From Prochlorococcus sp. AG-442-B03 (GTDB lineage: Bacteria; Cyanobacteriota; Cyanobacteriia; PCC-6307; Cyanobiaceae): a DNA stretch of 64,000 nt. The stretch lies in contig QCPU01000008.1 in the NCBI GenBank assembly GCA_003212395.1, forward strand, positions 1-64,000, given 5' to 3'. The position numbers and the translations under genes are program-made. Of this stretch, positions 55,079 through 64,000 are shown one piece after another. How positions within the stretch are numbered: position 1 is the first letter of the stretch; each line of letters opens with the position of its first letter. The notes beneath the pieces are model-generated. The model worked only from the letters and a program-made list of their open reading frames with translations, did no database searches and had not been told where the DNA came from.

Positions 55079-56185
55079 CTATGATGGAAGCTGAGGTAAA
55101 TCTGAACCTAATTTAAATCTATAGAATCTTAATAAATAAGCCAATATTATAATTATTAAAATAATAGATATCCCAATCAAAAGTTTGTTTAGGCTCCAGA
55201 AAGAAAATTCAAGACTATTTATCTGCCCTTGATTTAAATTCCAAATTATTATATTTTTTGTGATTTCTAAATTTGAATTATTTTTATTAGTAAGTATAGC
55301 TTTATTAGGGTGAATAATTTTGAAAATGAGTTCTAAATTATCAATACCTTGAATAGAATTAAGATCCAAATCTAACCTGTAAAAGTATTTTTTAAAAAAA
55401 ATGAAGTTTTTTTGAATAGTATTAATTTCTATATTTGTTAATTCTCCCGCCAACTCTCCAGCTGTATTATGTGTGATTTTAAGAACTTGCGTTGTATCTT
55501 CTAAATTGAGATTTTTATGTTTCAAAGAAAAGGTTGATTCGTTTTGTTCAATTTCTGCGTCAGGAAAAATATCTTTCATCTTCTCTTCAAATTTTAATTG
55601 CCAAGGAAATTTCTTTATGTATTTACTTTCTATTACTAAATTATTGGTTATTGAATCAAGTTCACTAAGATCAAGGGTATCCTCAATTTTTACGCAGCCA
55701 CTTAAAAGTGGAATTAATAATAATAGTATTAAAAAAATGATCAGTGAAAAGCCTTTCTGAAAGGGTTTTGTTTCACCAGTTGGTGTCTCAGTTACATTAA
55801 TAAATTTTTTTTTCTTCAATAATTCTCTTTTTTTGCGCAATGAGTTAAGAGATTTATTATTGAGTGATGGGTCGCTTTCAAACTGTACGTTCCAATTTTC
55901 TGGCTTTTTAATGTCAGGAGAGTCTATAACTTCCATCAAATATTTTGCATTTTCTCTCGTCTTATTATCGTACGATTTTAGAAGTTCTTTACAAAACCTT
56001 TTAGCCTCCTCCCTTTTATTGATACCACAAAGAGCAGTAATTAAGATTGTTCTTAAATTTACTCCCTCTTTGCTTGATAAAGGAAATGATTCGATTATGG
56101 GCAAAAGAAATTCAATGCAATAATGATACTCACCTTTAGCTAAAGCAAGTTCTACTTTTTCTAAAACTTGCTCATAAGTTTTCAT
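55079..56185 (-). CDS. DUF3153 protein with N-terminal TPR-like extension and internal lipobox
   Basis: A 368-residue protein. Residues 1-~90 look like TPR-type helices (LALAKGEYHYCIEFLLPIIE). A hydrophobic run at 146-162 ends in LSGC at 161-164, a good lipobox, but it is far from the N-terminus. The rest matches the cyanobacterial DUF3153 family, with a second membrane segment near 330-352. The lipobox may instead mark an internal translation start (TTG at codon 123). Function unknown. Confidence 0.8.
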   Translation of the reverse strand: MKTYEQVLEKVELALAKGEYHYCIEFLLPIIESFPLSSKEGVNLRTILITALCGINKREEAKRFCKELLKSYDNKTRENAKYLMEVIDSPDIKKPENWNVQFESDPSLNNKSLNSLRKKRELLKKKKFINVTETPTGETKPFQKGFSLIIFLILLLLIPLLSGCVKIEDTLDLSELDSITNNLVIESKYIKKFPWQLKFEEKMKDIFPDAEIEQNESTFSLKHKNLNLEDTTQVLKITHNTAGELAGELTNIEINTIQKNFIFFKKYFYRLDLDLNSIQGIDNLELIFKIIHPNKAILTNKNNSNLEITKNIIIWNLNQGQINSLEFSFWSLNKLLIGISIILIIIILAYLLRFYRFKLGSDLPQLPS

Positions 56186-56188
56186 AGG

Positions 56189-57040
56189 TTAGGCGACTAT
56201 CATTGTACCAATTCCGGAATTTGTAAAAATCTCAAGAAGTAATGAATGTTCTATTCTCCCATCAATTATGTGAGCTGCTTTTACTCCTTGGGCTAAAGCT
56301 CTTATACAGCATTCTGTTTTTGGAATCATACCTTCAGTTACAATTTTTTTATCAATAAAATCTCTTGCCTCTTTGAGATTAGTTTTTTCAACAAGACTAT
56401 TTTTGTTATCTTTTTCTTTTAAAATTCCTTGTGTATCAGTAAGAAGAATAAGTTTTTCTGCATTTATTGCAGCAGCAATTTCTCCAGCAACAAAATCTGC
56501 ATTGATGTTATGGGAAATACCCTTCAAGGTTGATCCAATGCTAGAAATAATTGGGATATATCCTTTAGAAATAAGAGGATCTAATATTTCAGGATTGATT
56601 TTTGTAACCTCTCCCACTAACCCATGGCTTCCATCTCCTAGTTCTCTAGATTGAATTAAGTTGCCATCAAGACCTGATATTCCCACAGCTAAGGATCCAG
56701 TTTTATTAATCCCTTTTACAATTTGTTTGTTAACTCTACCCATTAGAACCATCTCGACAATTTCCATTGTTTTTTGATCAGTAATTCTTAATCCATTTTC
56801 GAATTTAGGAGATATTTCTAATTTCTTTAACCAATTATTAATCTCTGGTCCACCTCCATGAATTACTATCGGACAAACCCCAACGGTTGATAAAAGTGCA
56901 ATGTCTCTAAAAAAAGCATTTTTTAAATTATTATTCTCCATAACAGAACCACCATATTTGATAACAATTTTTCTACCTGAGAAACTTTGTATATATGGAA
57001 GTGCTTCGCTTAATATTGATACTCTTTTAGAATCATTCAT
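56189..57040 (-). CDS. argB: Acetylglutamate kinase
   Basis: A 283-residue amino-acid kinase of arginine synthesis. [27 protein letters not shown] and [25 protein letters not shown] are signature blocks. In cyanobacteria this enzyme is activated by PII (GlnB); its C-terminal GIGTMIVA end matches the PII-responsive type. It lies three bases downstream of the DUF2854 side and upstream of the DUF3153 gene on the same strand. Confidence 0.96.
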   Translation of the reverse strand: MNDSKRVSILSEALPYIQSFSGRKIVIKYGGSVMENNNLKNAFFRDIALLSTVGVCPIVIHGGGPEINNWLKKLEISPKFENGLRITDQKTMEIVEMVLMGRVNKQIVKGINKTGSLAVGISGLDGNLIQSRELGDGSHGLVGEVTKINPEILDPLISKGYIPIISSIGSTLKGISHNINADFVAGEIAAAINAEKLILLTDTQGILKEKDNKNSLVEKTNLKEARDFIDKKIVTEGMIPKTECCIRALAQGVKAAHIIDGRIEHSLLLEIFTNSGIGTMIVA

Positions 57041-57104
57041 TATTAAAATTCATTAAAACTTGATTGAATTGAGAAATTAGGTTTTTACAAATATATTTCT
57101 ATAT

Positions 57105-57635
57105 TCAATAAAAGAGAATAAAATCAAATTCTTTTTTATTATCGTCGATAATAAATTCTGATTCAAGACCTTTGACGAAAAACCTATTTAATCTTTCTTG
57201 TTTTTCAATCCATTTTTCTAGAGGGACAGCGTTTAATTCGAAACGCATTCTGAGACCATTTTTTTCTTCTTTTGTAATTTCTTCTATTTCTTTTAATTGA
57301 GGGGGGTTATCCTCGTCCCACAAATTTAAAGATTCTAATGACGATTCAAGATGAGCTTTTATCCCATACCTCCATCTTGTAACATCTTTAACTAATGCTG
57401 TTAGTTCTTTTGGTCTATTAAATTTATTTGTCGAAAAATTTGTTTTGTCAAATAACTCTACAGGAGGTATTTCGGAAGTCTTTAAGCCTAAGCCAATTAG
57501 GAAAATAGGTACTCCATAAAAAAAAGTAGGTACACTTAAATTCACTGAGTCTGTAAAATAAGCAGTCATTCCAACAAAAGCTAATATACCCCCAGCGGTT
57601 ACGATTAAGTTTCCAGGCGACAAGTATTTCTTCAT
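57105..57635 (-). CDS. DUF2854 family membrane protein
   Basis: A 176-residue protein with two N-terminal membrane helices (about 9-28 and 33-50, SPGNLIVTAGGILAFVGMTAYF then VPTFFYGVPIFLIGLGL) and a soluble C-terminal domain with RWRYGIKAHLESSLESLNLW. DUF2854 proteins occur in cyanobacteria and plant plastids; function is not established to my knowledge. It precedes argB on the same strand. Confidence 0.87.
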   Translation of the reverse strand: MKKYLSPGNLIVTAGGILAFVGMTAYFTDSVNLSVPTFFYGVPIFLIGLGLKTSEIPPVELFDKTNFSTNKFNRPKELTALVKDVTRWRYGIKAHLESSLESLNLWDEDNPPQLKEIEEITKEEKNGLRMRFELNAVPLEKWIEKQERLNRFFVKGLESEFIIDDNKKEFDFILFY

Positions 57636-57677
57636 TTTGATTTAGTAGAATGAGTTTTAAATGGGCTAACAAGTATT

Positions 57678-57860
57678 ATGCAAGATCCTAATACTGCAAA
57701 TCAAGGAGATTTAGTTTTTAAACTTGATCAAGATAGAGCATGGCTACTTGAAAATCTTGATAAGGGTAAATGGCCAGAAATCAGAAGCGAACTTGCTGCG
57801 CTTGAAAGAAAAATAAGCAAATTAATTATAAGTGTTCAAGAAAATAATGTTGGTATTTGA
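57678..57860 (+). CDS. Small hypothetical protein (60 residues)
   Basis: A 60-residue soluble, mostly helical protein (LDQDRAWLLENLDKGKWPEI then ELAALERKISKLIISVQEN). I do not recognise it. It is squeezed between divergent DUF2854 and convergent ssb with one base between the stops, and has ordinary codon content, so I think it is real. Confidence 0.65.
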   Translation: MQDPNTANQGDLVFKLDQDRAWLLENLDKGKWPEIRSELAALERKISKLIISVQENNVGI

Positions 57861-57861
57861 T

Positions 57862-58287
57862 TTAAAAAGGTATTTCGTCAACTTCAGGTACTAAAGGTGA
57901 ACTATCCCAACTAGGTTTTTTGGCGGTTTCTTTATTATCGAATGACTCATTATTTTCTTTTTGATCAGACTTAATAACTTCAACTGGCGATATTTGATGA
58001 ATCTTTGAAGCTGTTAGTTCTGGTTGCTTTTCTTTCGTTCCGTCCTTTCTAGTGACAGAATTCATCTTTAGACGTCCCTCAACAACAATATTTTGGCCCT
58101 CCTCTAATTCATCTACCATTTCTTGGGCAATATTTCCCCATCCTATGATCTTGAGATCTCTTGTTGGATCTTCACTACGTAATCCTTTAAAATTAACAAT
58201 CATTTCTGCAATTGGAGTTTGGTTCTCTTTGGTAAACCTCATTTGGGGAGCACTATTAATGACCGCCTGAATTAAACAATGATTCAT
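57862..58287 (-). CDS. ssb: Single-stranded DNA-binding protein
   Basis: A 141-residue SSB. The OB-fold part has IAEMIVNFKGLRSEDPTRDLK, WGNIAQEMVDELEEGQNIVVEGRLKMNS, and the acidic C-terminal tip PEVDEIPF that docks partner proteins. The linker is short. It is divergent from cobK across 28 bases. Confidence 0.95.
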   Translation of the reverse strand: MNHCLIQAVINSAPQMRFTKENQTPIAEMIVNFKGLRSEDPTRDLKIIGWGNIAQEMVDELEEGQNIVVEGRLKMNSVTRKDGTKEKQPELTASKIHQISPVEVIKSDQKENNESFDNKETAKKPSWDSSPLVPEVDEIPF

Positions 58288-58315
58288 TACTTACTATTTA
58301 ATTAAAGACATACTG

Positions 58316-59113
58316 ATGCAGAATCCAGAAAATTGCTATAAAAATGTTTGGATCCTATCAGGAACTTCTGATGGACCTGTAATAACAAATAGGCTTCTTG
58401 AACTTAATTATTCAGTTTTTGCAAGTGTTTTAACTTATAAAGCAGGGCAAGCTTATATTGAAAATTCAAAGTTACATATCATTACGGGTAGATTAAATAA
58501 TAAAGATCAAATAATTAATTTCATAAAAAAAAATAAAATCACATGCGTTGTCGATGCTACTCATCCGTTTGCCGTAATAATTTCTAAAAATCTTAAAAAT
58601 GCATGTAAAGAAATTAATACACCTCTTTTACTATTTGAGAGGAAATCTCTAATAAATAACACCAATAATTTTTTTTATATTGATCATTTAAAGGATATAA
58701 ATAATGTTGACATAGAAAATAAGAATATTCTTCTTGCAATAGGATCAAGATTCCTAAACGATACAGCTAGTTATTATATGAATTGTAAAGCAAATGTATT
58801 TACAAGGGTACTTCCAACTTATGAGAGTATAACTAAAGCTTTTGGATCATGTATTAAAAATTCAAACATAGCGATACTTGAACCGAGTAAAAATAAAAAA
58901 AGCATTTTAGAAAAAAAACTTTGTGATTTTTGGCAGATAGATTATGTTCTATGCAGAGAATCTGGAAGTTATTCTCAGAAAAACTGGGAGAGTATAATTT
59001 CTGGAAGTAAAATGAAGTTATTTTTGGTAAAAAGGCCGAAAGTTAAAAATGATTATTCTTACTCTTTTGATCAATATCACAATTTGATAAATCACATAAT
59101 TAAAAAATATTGA
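58316..59113 (+). CDS. cobK: Precorrin-6A reductase
   Basis: A 265-residue CobK/CbiJ protein. VWILSGTSDGPVITNRLLEL is the N-terminal nucleotide-binding block, and CVVDATHPFAVIISKNLKNAC is a strong family motif, with CRESGSYSQKNWESI near the end. It reduces the corrin ring intermediate in cobamide synthesis and is the third such gene here after the CobT-like gene and cobM. cutA follows after 13 bases. Confidence 0.93.
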   Translation: MQNPENCYKNVWILSGTSDGPVITNRLLELNYSVFASVLTYKAGQAYIENSKLHIITGRLNNKDQIINFIKKNKITCVVDATHPFAVIISKNLKNACKEINTPLLLFERKSLINNTNNFFYIDHLKDINNVDIENKNILLAIGSRFLNDTASYYMNCKANVFTRVLPTYESITKAFGSCIKNSNIAILEPSKNKKSILEKKLCDFWQIDYVLCRESGSYSQKNWESIISGSKMKLFLVKRPKVKNDYSYSFDQYHNLINHIIKKY

Positions 59114-59126
59114 TGTTTAATTCATT

Positions 59127-59432
59127 ATGGAAGTATTAGTTATGATCACAACTGAATCAAGTAAGGCAAATGCTTTGCGAATGGCTAAATTACTAATACA
59201 AAATAAACTTGCAGCTTGTGTTTCGATAAAGCAAATTTTTTCAATTTATGAGTGGGATGATGATATTGAAGAAACTAAAGAGTTTGAAATCACAATAAAA
59301 AGTAAACTAGAATTTAAAGATTGTTTAATTGATTTCGTAAATAAAAATTCCACATATGATGTCCCTCAAATTATTTACAAAAAATACCATGCTGAGATGA
59401 AATATTATGATTGGTTGAATAAGACTATTTGA
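59127..59432 (+). CDS. cutA: CutA family protein
   Basis: A 101-residue CutA. VMITTESSKANALRMAKLLI, KLAACVSIKQIFSIYEWDDD and YDVPQIIYKKY are family blocks. CutA forms trimers and was tied to divalent-metal tolerance, though its role in cyanobacteria is not clear. It is cotranscribed with cobK and convergent with the PfkB kinase gene. Confidence 0.94.
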   Translation: MEVLVMITTESSKANALRMAKLLIQNKLAACVSIKQIFSIYEWDDDIEETKEFEITIKSKLEFKDCLIDFVNKNSTYDVPQIIYKKYHAEMKYYDWLNKTI

Positions 59433-59438
59433 TTAAAT

Positions 59439-60440
59439 CTATTTTATTAACTCTTTAAGATCAATATCTGTTCTAGATCCTAATTCCGTAATTATTTGAC
59501 CCGCACAAATTGAAGCTATCTCTCCGCATTTTTTGAGGGAACAATTGTTTATTAATCCATGGATAAATCCTCCCGCATAGATATCTCCCGCTCCTGTAGT
59601 ATCAATAATCTTGCCTTTCGTTATTGACTCAATTATTTCAACATTATTTTTGTTAATGATCAGAGAACCATTGCTTCCAAGAGTTACTATGACTAATTCA
59701 CATAAGGAAGATAGGTCTTCTTGGCAGCTTGCTAATTTATCATTTTTAAATAGACTTAACACCTCAGATTCATTACAAAAAACAATATCTACATATTTAT
59801 AAATTAATTCTAAGAAACTCTCACGATGTCTATCTACACAAAATGAATCAGACAAAGAAAGGATTATTTTTGTATTAGATTGTTTTGCAATTTGGGCGGC
59901 TTTAATAAAAGCTTTTTTAGCTAATTCGCTGTCCCATAAATATCCTTCTAAATATAAGTATTTACTTTCCTTAATTACAGTAAAGTCAATGTCTTTTGGT
60001 TCAAATTCTATTGATGCTCCTAGGTAAGTGCACATAGTTCTTTGCGCATCTGGTGTAACCAAAATGATTGAATGAGCTGTTGGAGCACCTTCAATAGTAG
60101 GTGGAGTATTAAATATAGTTTTACTTTTTTTTATATCGTCAGAAAAGAAATCCCCAAATTGATCATTTTTCACTCTTCCTATAAACTGCACATGATTGCC
60201 TAATTCTGCTAAAGAAACAACGGTGTTTGCTGAGGACCCACCTGAAATTTGTTTGATCACTTTGCAATTTTCTAACAATCTCTGAGATTCATCAGAATCA
60301 ATTAGATTCATTGATCCTTTATCCAATTTATTTATCTCAAGAAACTCATCTTCAATATTTACAATAATATCTACTATTGCATTGCCCAGACCAATGAGAT
60401 CAACTTTTTTTTGTTCAAAATGTCTAAAGGATTCCTTCAT
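59439..60440 (-). CDS. PfkB-family carbohydrate or nucleoside kinase
   Basis: A 333-residue ribokinase-like protein. The N-terminal GLGNAIVDIIVNIEDEFL, the GGSSANTVVSLAELG block and the catalytic DTTGAGDIYAGGFIHG with the Asp base are intact. It resembles adenosine kinase-type PfkB proteins; the substrate cannot be fixed from sequence. It lies 15 bases after purA on the same strand, which would suit a purine role. Confidence 0.9.
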   Translation of the reverse strand: MKESFRHFEQKKVDLIGLGNAIVDIIVNIEDEFLEINKLDKGSMNLIDSDESQRLLENCKVIKQISGGSSANTVVSLAELGNHVQFIGRVKNDQFGDFFSDDIKKSKTIFNTPPTIEGAPTAHSIILVTPDAQRTMCTYLGASIEFEPKDIDFTVIKESKYLYLEGYLWDSELAKKAFIKAAQIAKQSNTKIILSLSDSFCVDRHRESFLELIYKYVDIVFCNESEVLSLFKNDKLASCQEDLSSLCELVIVTLGSNGSLIINKNNVEIIESITKGKIIDTTGAGDIYAGGFIHGLINNCSLKKCGEIASICAGQIITELGSRTDIDLKELIK

Positions 60441-60455
60441 TAATTTGGAACTAAA

Positions 60456-61820
<1,365 letters not shown>

Positions 61821-61847
61821 TTACTTTTAAAAAGTAAATGAATTGTA

Positions 61848-62285
61848 TCAACTTTCTCTTAGAACCATTTTTTCAGCAAGAGAAAATTCTTTGGTTAAAC
61901 GCTCCTTTAGCTTATCTGGTAAAGGTCTACTTGCAAAGTTTTTGTAATGACCTGCCATAGCATTTAGTGCTGTTTGCATGGTGGTAAATGATTGTGTTTT
62001 ATTTACCATCCCTCTATTTCTGTATCTGGAAATATAGTCAGTTATAAGCGTAAGAGACTCACTTCTTACCTCATCTTTATTTGGAGAGTCTTTTGGAGTA
62101 TCAACAGCTGTTTGTAATGCCTTAACAACTGAAATTGTATCTTTTGCATAGTCACCTGTCATAGATGTTTTTGCAGCTATAGAGGGGGAGCTAAATAGTG
62201 TAATAACAACAATTATGGATATTGAAAAAGTTATAGCTTTTGTAAGATTTTTTAAAAATAATTTTGATGTTAATTTCAGTAACAT
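61848..62285 (-). CDS. psb27: Photosystem II assembly protein Psb27
   Basis: A 145-residue precursor with a hydrophobic N-terminus (ITFSISIIVVITLFSSPSIA) and a Psb27 four-helix domain, with TGDYAKDTISVVKALQTAV, LITDYISRYRNRGMVNKTQSF and ALNAMAGHYKNF. Psb27 binds CP43 on the lumen side of PSII repair intermediates. No Cys follows the signal peptide, so it lacks the lipid anchor known from Synechocystis Psb27. Confidence 0.94.
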   Translation of the reverse strand: MLLKLTSKLFLKNLTKAITFSISIIVVITLFSSPSIAAKTSMTGDYAKDTISVVKALQTAVDTPKDSPNKDEVRSESLTLITDYISRYRNRGMVNKTQSFTTMQTALNAMAGHYKNFASRPLPDKLKERLTKEFSLAEKMVLRES

Positions 62286-62295
62286 AACTTAGCTC

Positions 62296-62326
62296 CCAAA
62301 AAAAATAAGCCTTAAGACTTCTTATT
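62296..62326 (-). terminator. Likely terminator after proS
   Basis: On minus, AATAAG (62321-62326) pairs with CTTATT (62304-62309) around an 11-base loop that itself contains CTTAAG. A run of eight T follows immediately. The stem is short and AT-rich, and its left arm overlaps the proS 3' coding end and stop codon. It would separate proS from psb27. Confidence 0.45.
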
Positions 62327-64000
62327 GTACATTATTTTTGATTCGGAAATAAATTTTTCCAATAATTTATCAGTACTAATTTTAAACTTAGTATTATTTG
62401 TTCTGCATAAAAGTTCTACTTCTTTTTTAACAGAATCTCTGCCAATAATTATCTGAAAAGGAATACCAATTAATTCCGCATCTTTAAATTTAACTCCAGC
62501 TCTATCGTTTCTATCATCAAGAAGGACATCAATTTTATTACTTAATAAGTTGTTATAGATTTCCTCAGTAAGCTCACTTTGAATAGGATCTTTAAGGTTT
62601 GTTGGAATAATAATAACTTCAAAAGGAGAAATCTGGATAGGCCAACAAATTCCCTTTTGATCATGATTCTGTTCGATAGCAGCTTGAGCTATTCTTGTAA
62701 CTCCTATCCCATAACAACCCATCCATAGATTTTTTAACTGACCATCCTTATCAGAGAACTTTGCATTTAATTTTTCACTATATTTTTGACCTAATTGGAA
62801 AATATGTCCAATCTCAATACCTTTTTTTTCTTTAAGTTCTTCATCATCATCATTGCTTATTTTATCTCCTTTTTTGGCATTCCTGATATCCCCAATTAGA
62901 TAGTCTTTCGAAGCAAAAGAAAATTCTTGAAAAACTTTATGGAAATTAACTTTATTTCCACCACTTATAAACTTTGAAAGGCTATTTGCAGAATAGTCAA
63001 TTATTCTCGTCCATTTTTTATCCCAACTAGAGCTAGCTTTAATAGTTTTATCATCTAAATCTGGCCCGATGAAACCTAAGGGGAAATCAACTAGATTTTT
63101 TTCGATAGTATTTTTGTCTTCAATCTTTTTAAGATCAAGGAGGTTGAAATTATGAAGTTTATTGATTAAGTTAAAAAGCTTTACTTCATTTATGTGTTGA
63201 TCGCCTCTTATGCATGCAAGAATTGGCACCTCAAATTCACCTTCAAACTGTGCAAGAAATATTACTACTTTAATAATCTGACTAGGGTCTAAATTATTAT
63301 TGTTGCAAACTTCTAGAATTGTTTTTTGTTGAGGTGTTTCCAGCCACTCTGCAATATTATCTTTTAGTGGAATAGGTTGAGAGGGTAGAGAAACAGCTTT
63401 TTCAATATTTGCAGCATAAGAACCACTTTGAGTAAACAAAATGGAATCTTCCCCAGCATCAGCAGTGACCATAAATTCTTTAGAGGAGGCGCCGCCAATT
63501 GCCCCACTATCAGCATCAACCCCTACTGTCTCCAGTCCACAAGATTTGAAAATATTTTCATAAGCATTGCCCACCTTTTCATAGAAAGAAGCCAGATCGT
63601 TTTCTGAAGAATGAAAAGAATAACCATCTTTCATTATAAATTCTCTACTTCTCATCAATCCAAACCTTGGCCTTATTTCATCTCTAAATTTTGTCTGAAT
63701 TTGATAAAAACATTGAGGTAATTGCTTATAAGAGTTTATAGTCTCTGATGCAATACTCGTGATCACCTCTTCGTGAGTTGGAGCTAAACCAAATTCTTTA
63801 CCTTGTCTATCTTTGAGATTAAACATTATTCCTTCCCCTGCGGTATATCCTTCCCACCTTTCACTTTTTCTCCATAAATCTGCAGGATGAAGTTGGGGTA
63901 ACAGTAATTTTGTACAACCAATACTATTGAGCTCTCTCTCTATTATTGAGGATATTTTTTCAATAACTCTAAGCATTATCGGCATGTATGCATAAATACC
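62312..64000 (-). CDS. proS: Prolyl-tRNA synthetase (5' end outside the window)
   Basis: At least 562 residues are present; the frame continues past the window edge (GIYAYMPIMLR), so about 40 N-terminal residues are missing. Class II motifs: motif 2 TKFRDEIRPRFGLMRSREF and motif 3 GCYGIGVTR. The large insertion between them (about residues 190-400) is the editing domain of bacterial-type ProRS. Apparent starts at 63985 or later are internal methionines. Confidence 0.96.
   Translation of the reverse strand, partial: GIYAYMPIMLRVIEKISSIIERELNSIGCTKLLLPQLHPADLWRKSERWEGYTAGEGIMFNLKDRQGKEFGLAPTHEEVITSIASETINSYKQLPQCFYQIQTKFRDEIRPRFGLMRSREFIMKDGYSFHSSENDLASFYEKVGNAYENIFKSCGLETVGVDADSGAIGGASSKEFMVTADAGEDSILFTQSGSYAANIEKAVSLPSQPIPLKDNIAEWLETPQQKTILEVCNNNNLDPSQIIKVVIFLAQFEGEFEVPILACIRGDQHINEVKLFNLINKLHNFNLLDLKKIEDKNTIEKNLVDFPLGFIGPDLDDKTIKASSSWDKKWTRIIDYSANSLSKFISGGNKVNFHKVFQEFSFASKDYLIGDIRNAKKGDKISNDDDEELKEKKGIEIGHIFQLGQKYSEKLNAKFSDKDGQLKNLWMGCYGIGVTRIAQAAIEQNHDQKGICWPIQISPFEVIIIPTNLKDPIQSELTEEIYNNLLSNKIDVLLDDRNDRAGVKFKDAELIGIPFQIIIGRDSVKKEVELLCRTNNTKFKISTDKLLEKFISESKIMYNKKS

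Overview
This window looks like a core, non-island stretch of a high-light Prochlorococcus chromosome (or a very close relative). The support is AT-rich sequence, tightly packed short genes, a photosystem I psaF-psaJ pair, a cytochrome b6f petC-petA pair, psb27, a free-standing high-light-inducible (Hli) protein, a cyanobacterial AbrB-type regulator, an aa3-type oxidase with its heme A genes, and a ~64-residue protein matching the hyperconserved protein described in Prochlorococcus and marine Synechococcus. I see no insertion sequence, phage gene, integrase, CRISPR array or rRNA.

Layout: 1-3 kb holds an unrecognised 3' gene fragment, a DUF2232 membrane protein, a CobT-like protein and an orphan PotD-like binding protein. 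3-5.2 kb holds an Fe-S aldo/keto reductase, riboflavin synthase and a cyAbrB regulator. 5.3-12.9 kb holds the terminal oxidase (ctaC-D-E on minus) facing ctaA-ctaB and an ABC-2 exporter on plus. 12.9-21 kb holds a GroEL paralogue with a Gly-Met repeat tail, fabG, ispD, an LD-carboxypeptidase-like protein, a prenyltransferase, ppx, a RodZ-like protein and cobM. 21-25 kb holds lgt, petA, petC, a DUF3067 protein and tatC. 25-31 kb holds an NFACT/RqcH-like protein, gmk, psaJ, psaF, tsaD, hli and a Na+/H+ antiporter. 31-34 kb is a translation cluster read on minus: rplS, tRNA-Trp, hyperconserved protein, tRNA-Asp, gltX. 34-41 kb holds map, a BioD/DRTGG protein, a DprA-like protein, a YajQ-like protein, an SPFH protein, hemL and xth. 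41-50 kb holds larC, a flippase-like membrane protein, an iron permease (futB), a COG0523 GTPase with a His-repeat, a pterin dehydratase, an M32 peptidase and ppa. 50-64 kb holds hemC, rpoD, priA, argB, ssb, cobK, cutA, a PfkB kinase, purA, psb27 and proS (cut by the window end).

Themes that link distant genes: cobamide synthesis (CobT-like, cobM, cobK), tetrapyrrole and heme supply (hemL, hemC, ctaA, ctaB), metal handling (FutB, COG0523, LarC, CutA), and membrane or lumen protein biogenesis for photosynthesis (TatC, Lgt, petCA, Psb27).

The genome is extremely compact. Several convergent gene pairs end with touching or overlapping stop codons, some stop codons lie inside likely terminator hairpins, and many genes start with TTG. 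The least explained items are an open frame that runs into the priA start, the hyperconserved gene between two tRNAs, an internal lipobox in a DUF3153 protein, and in-frame repeat arrays in GroEL and the COG0523 protein. No clear new multi-gene system was found; the rest of the window reads as conserved cyanobacterial core.
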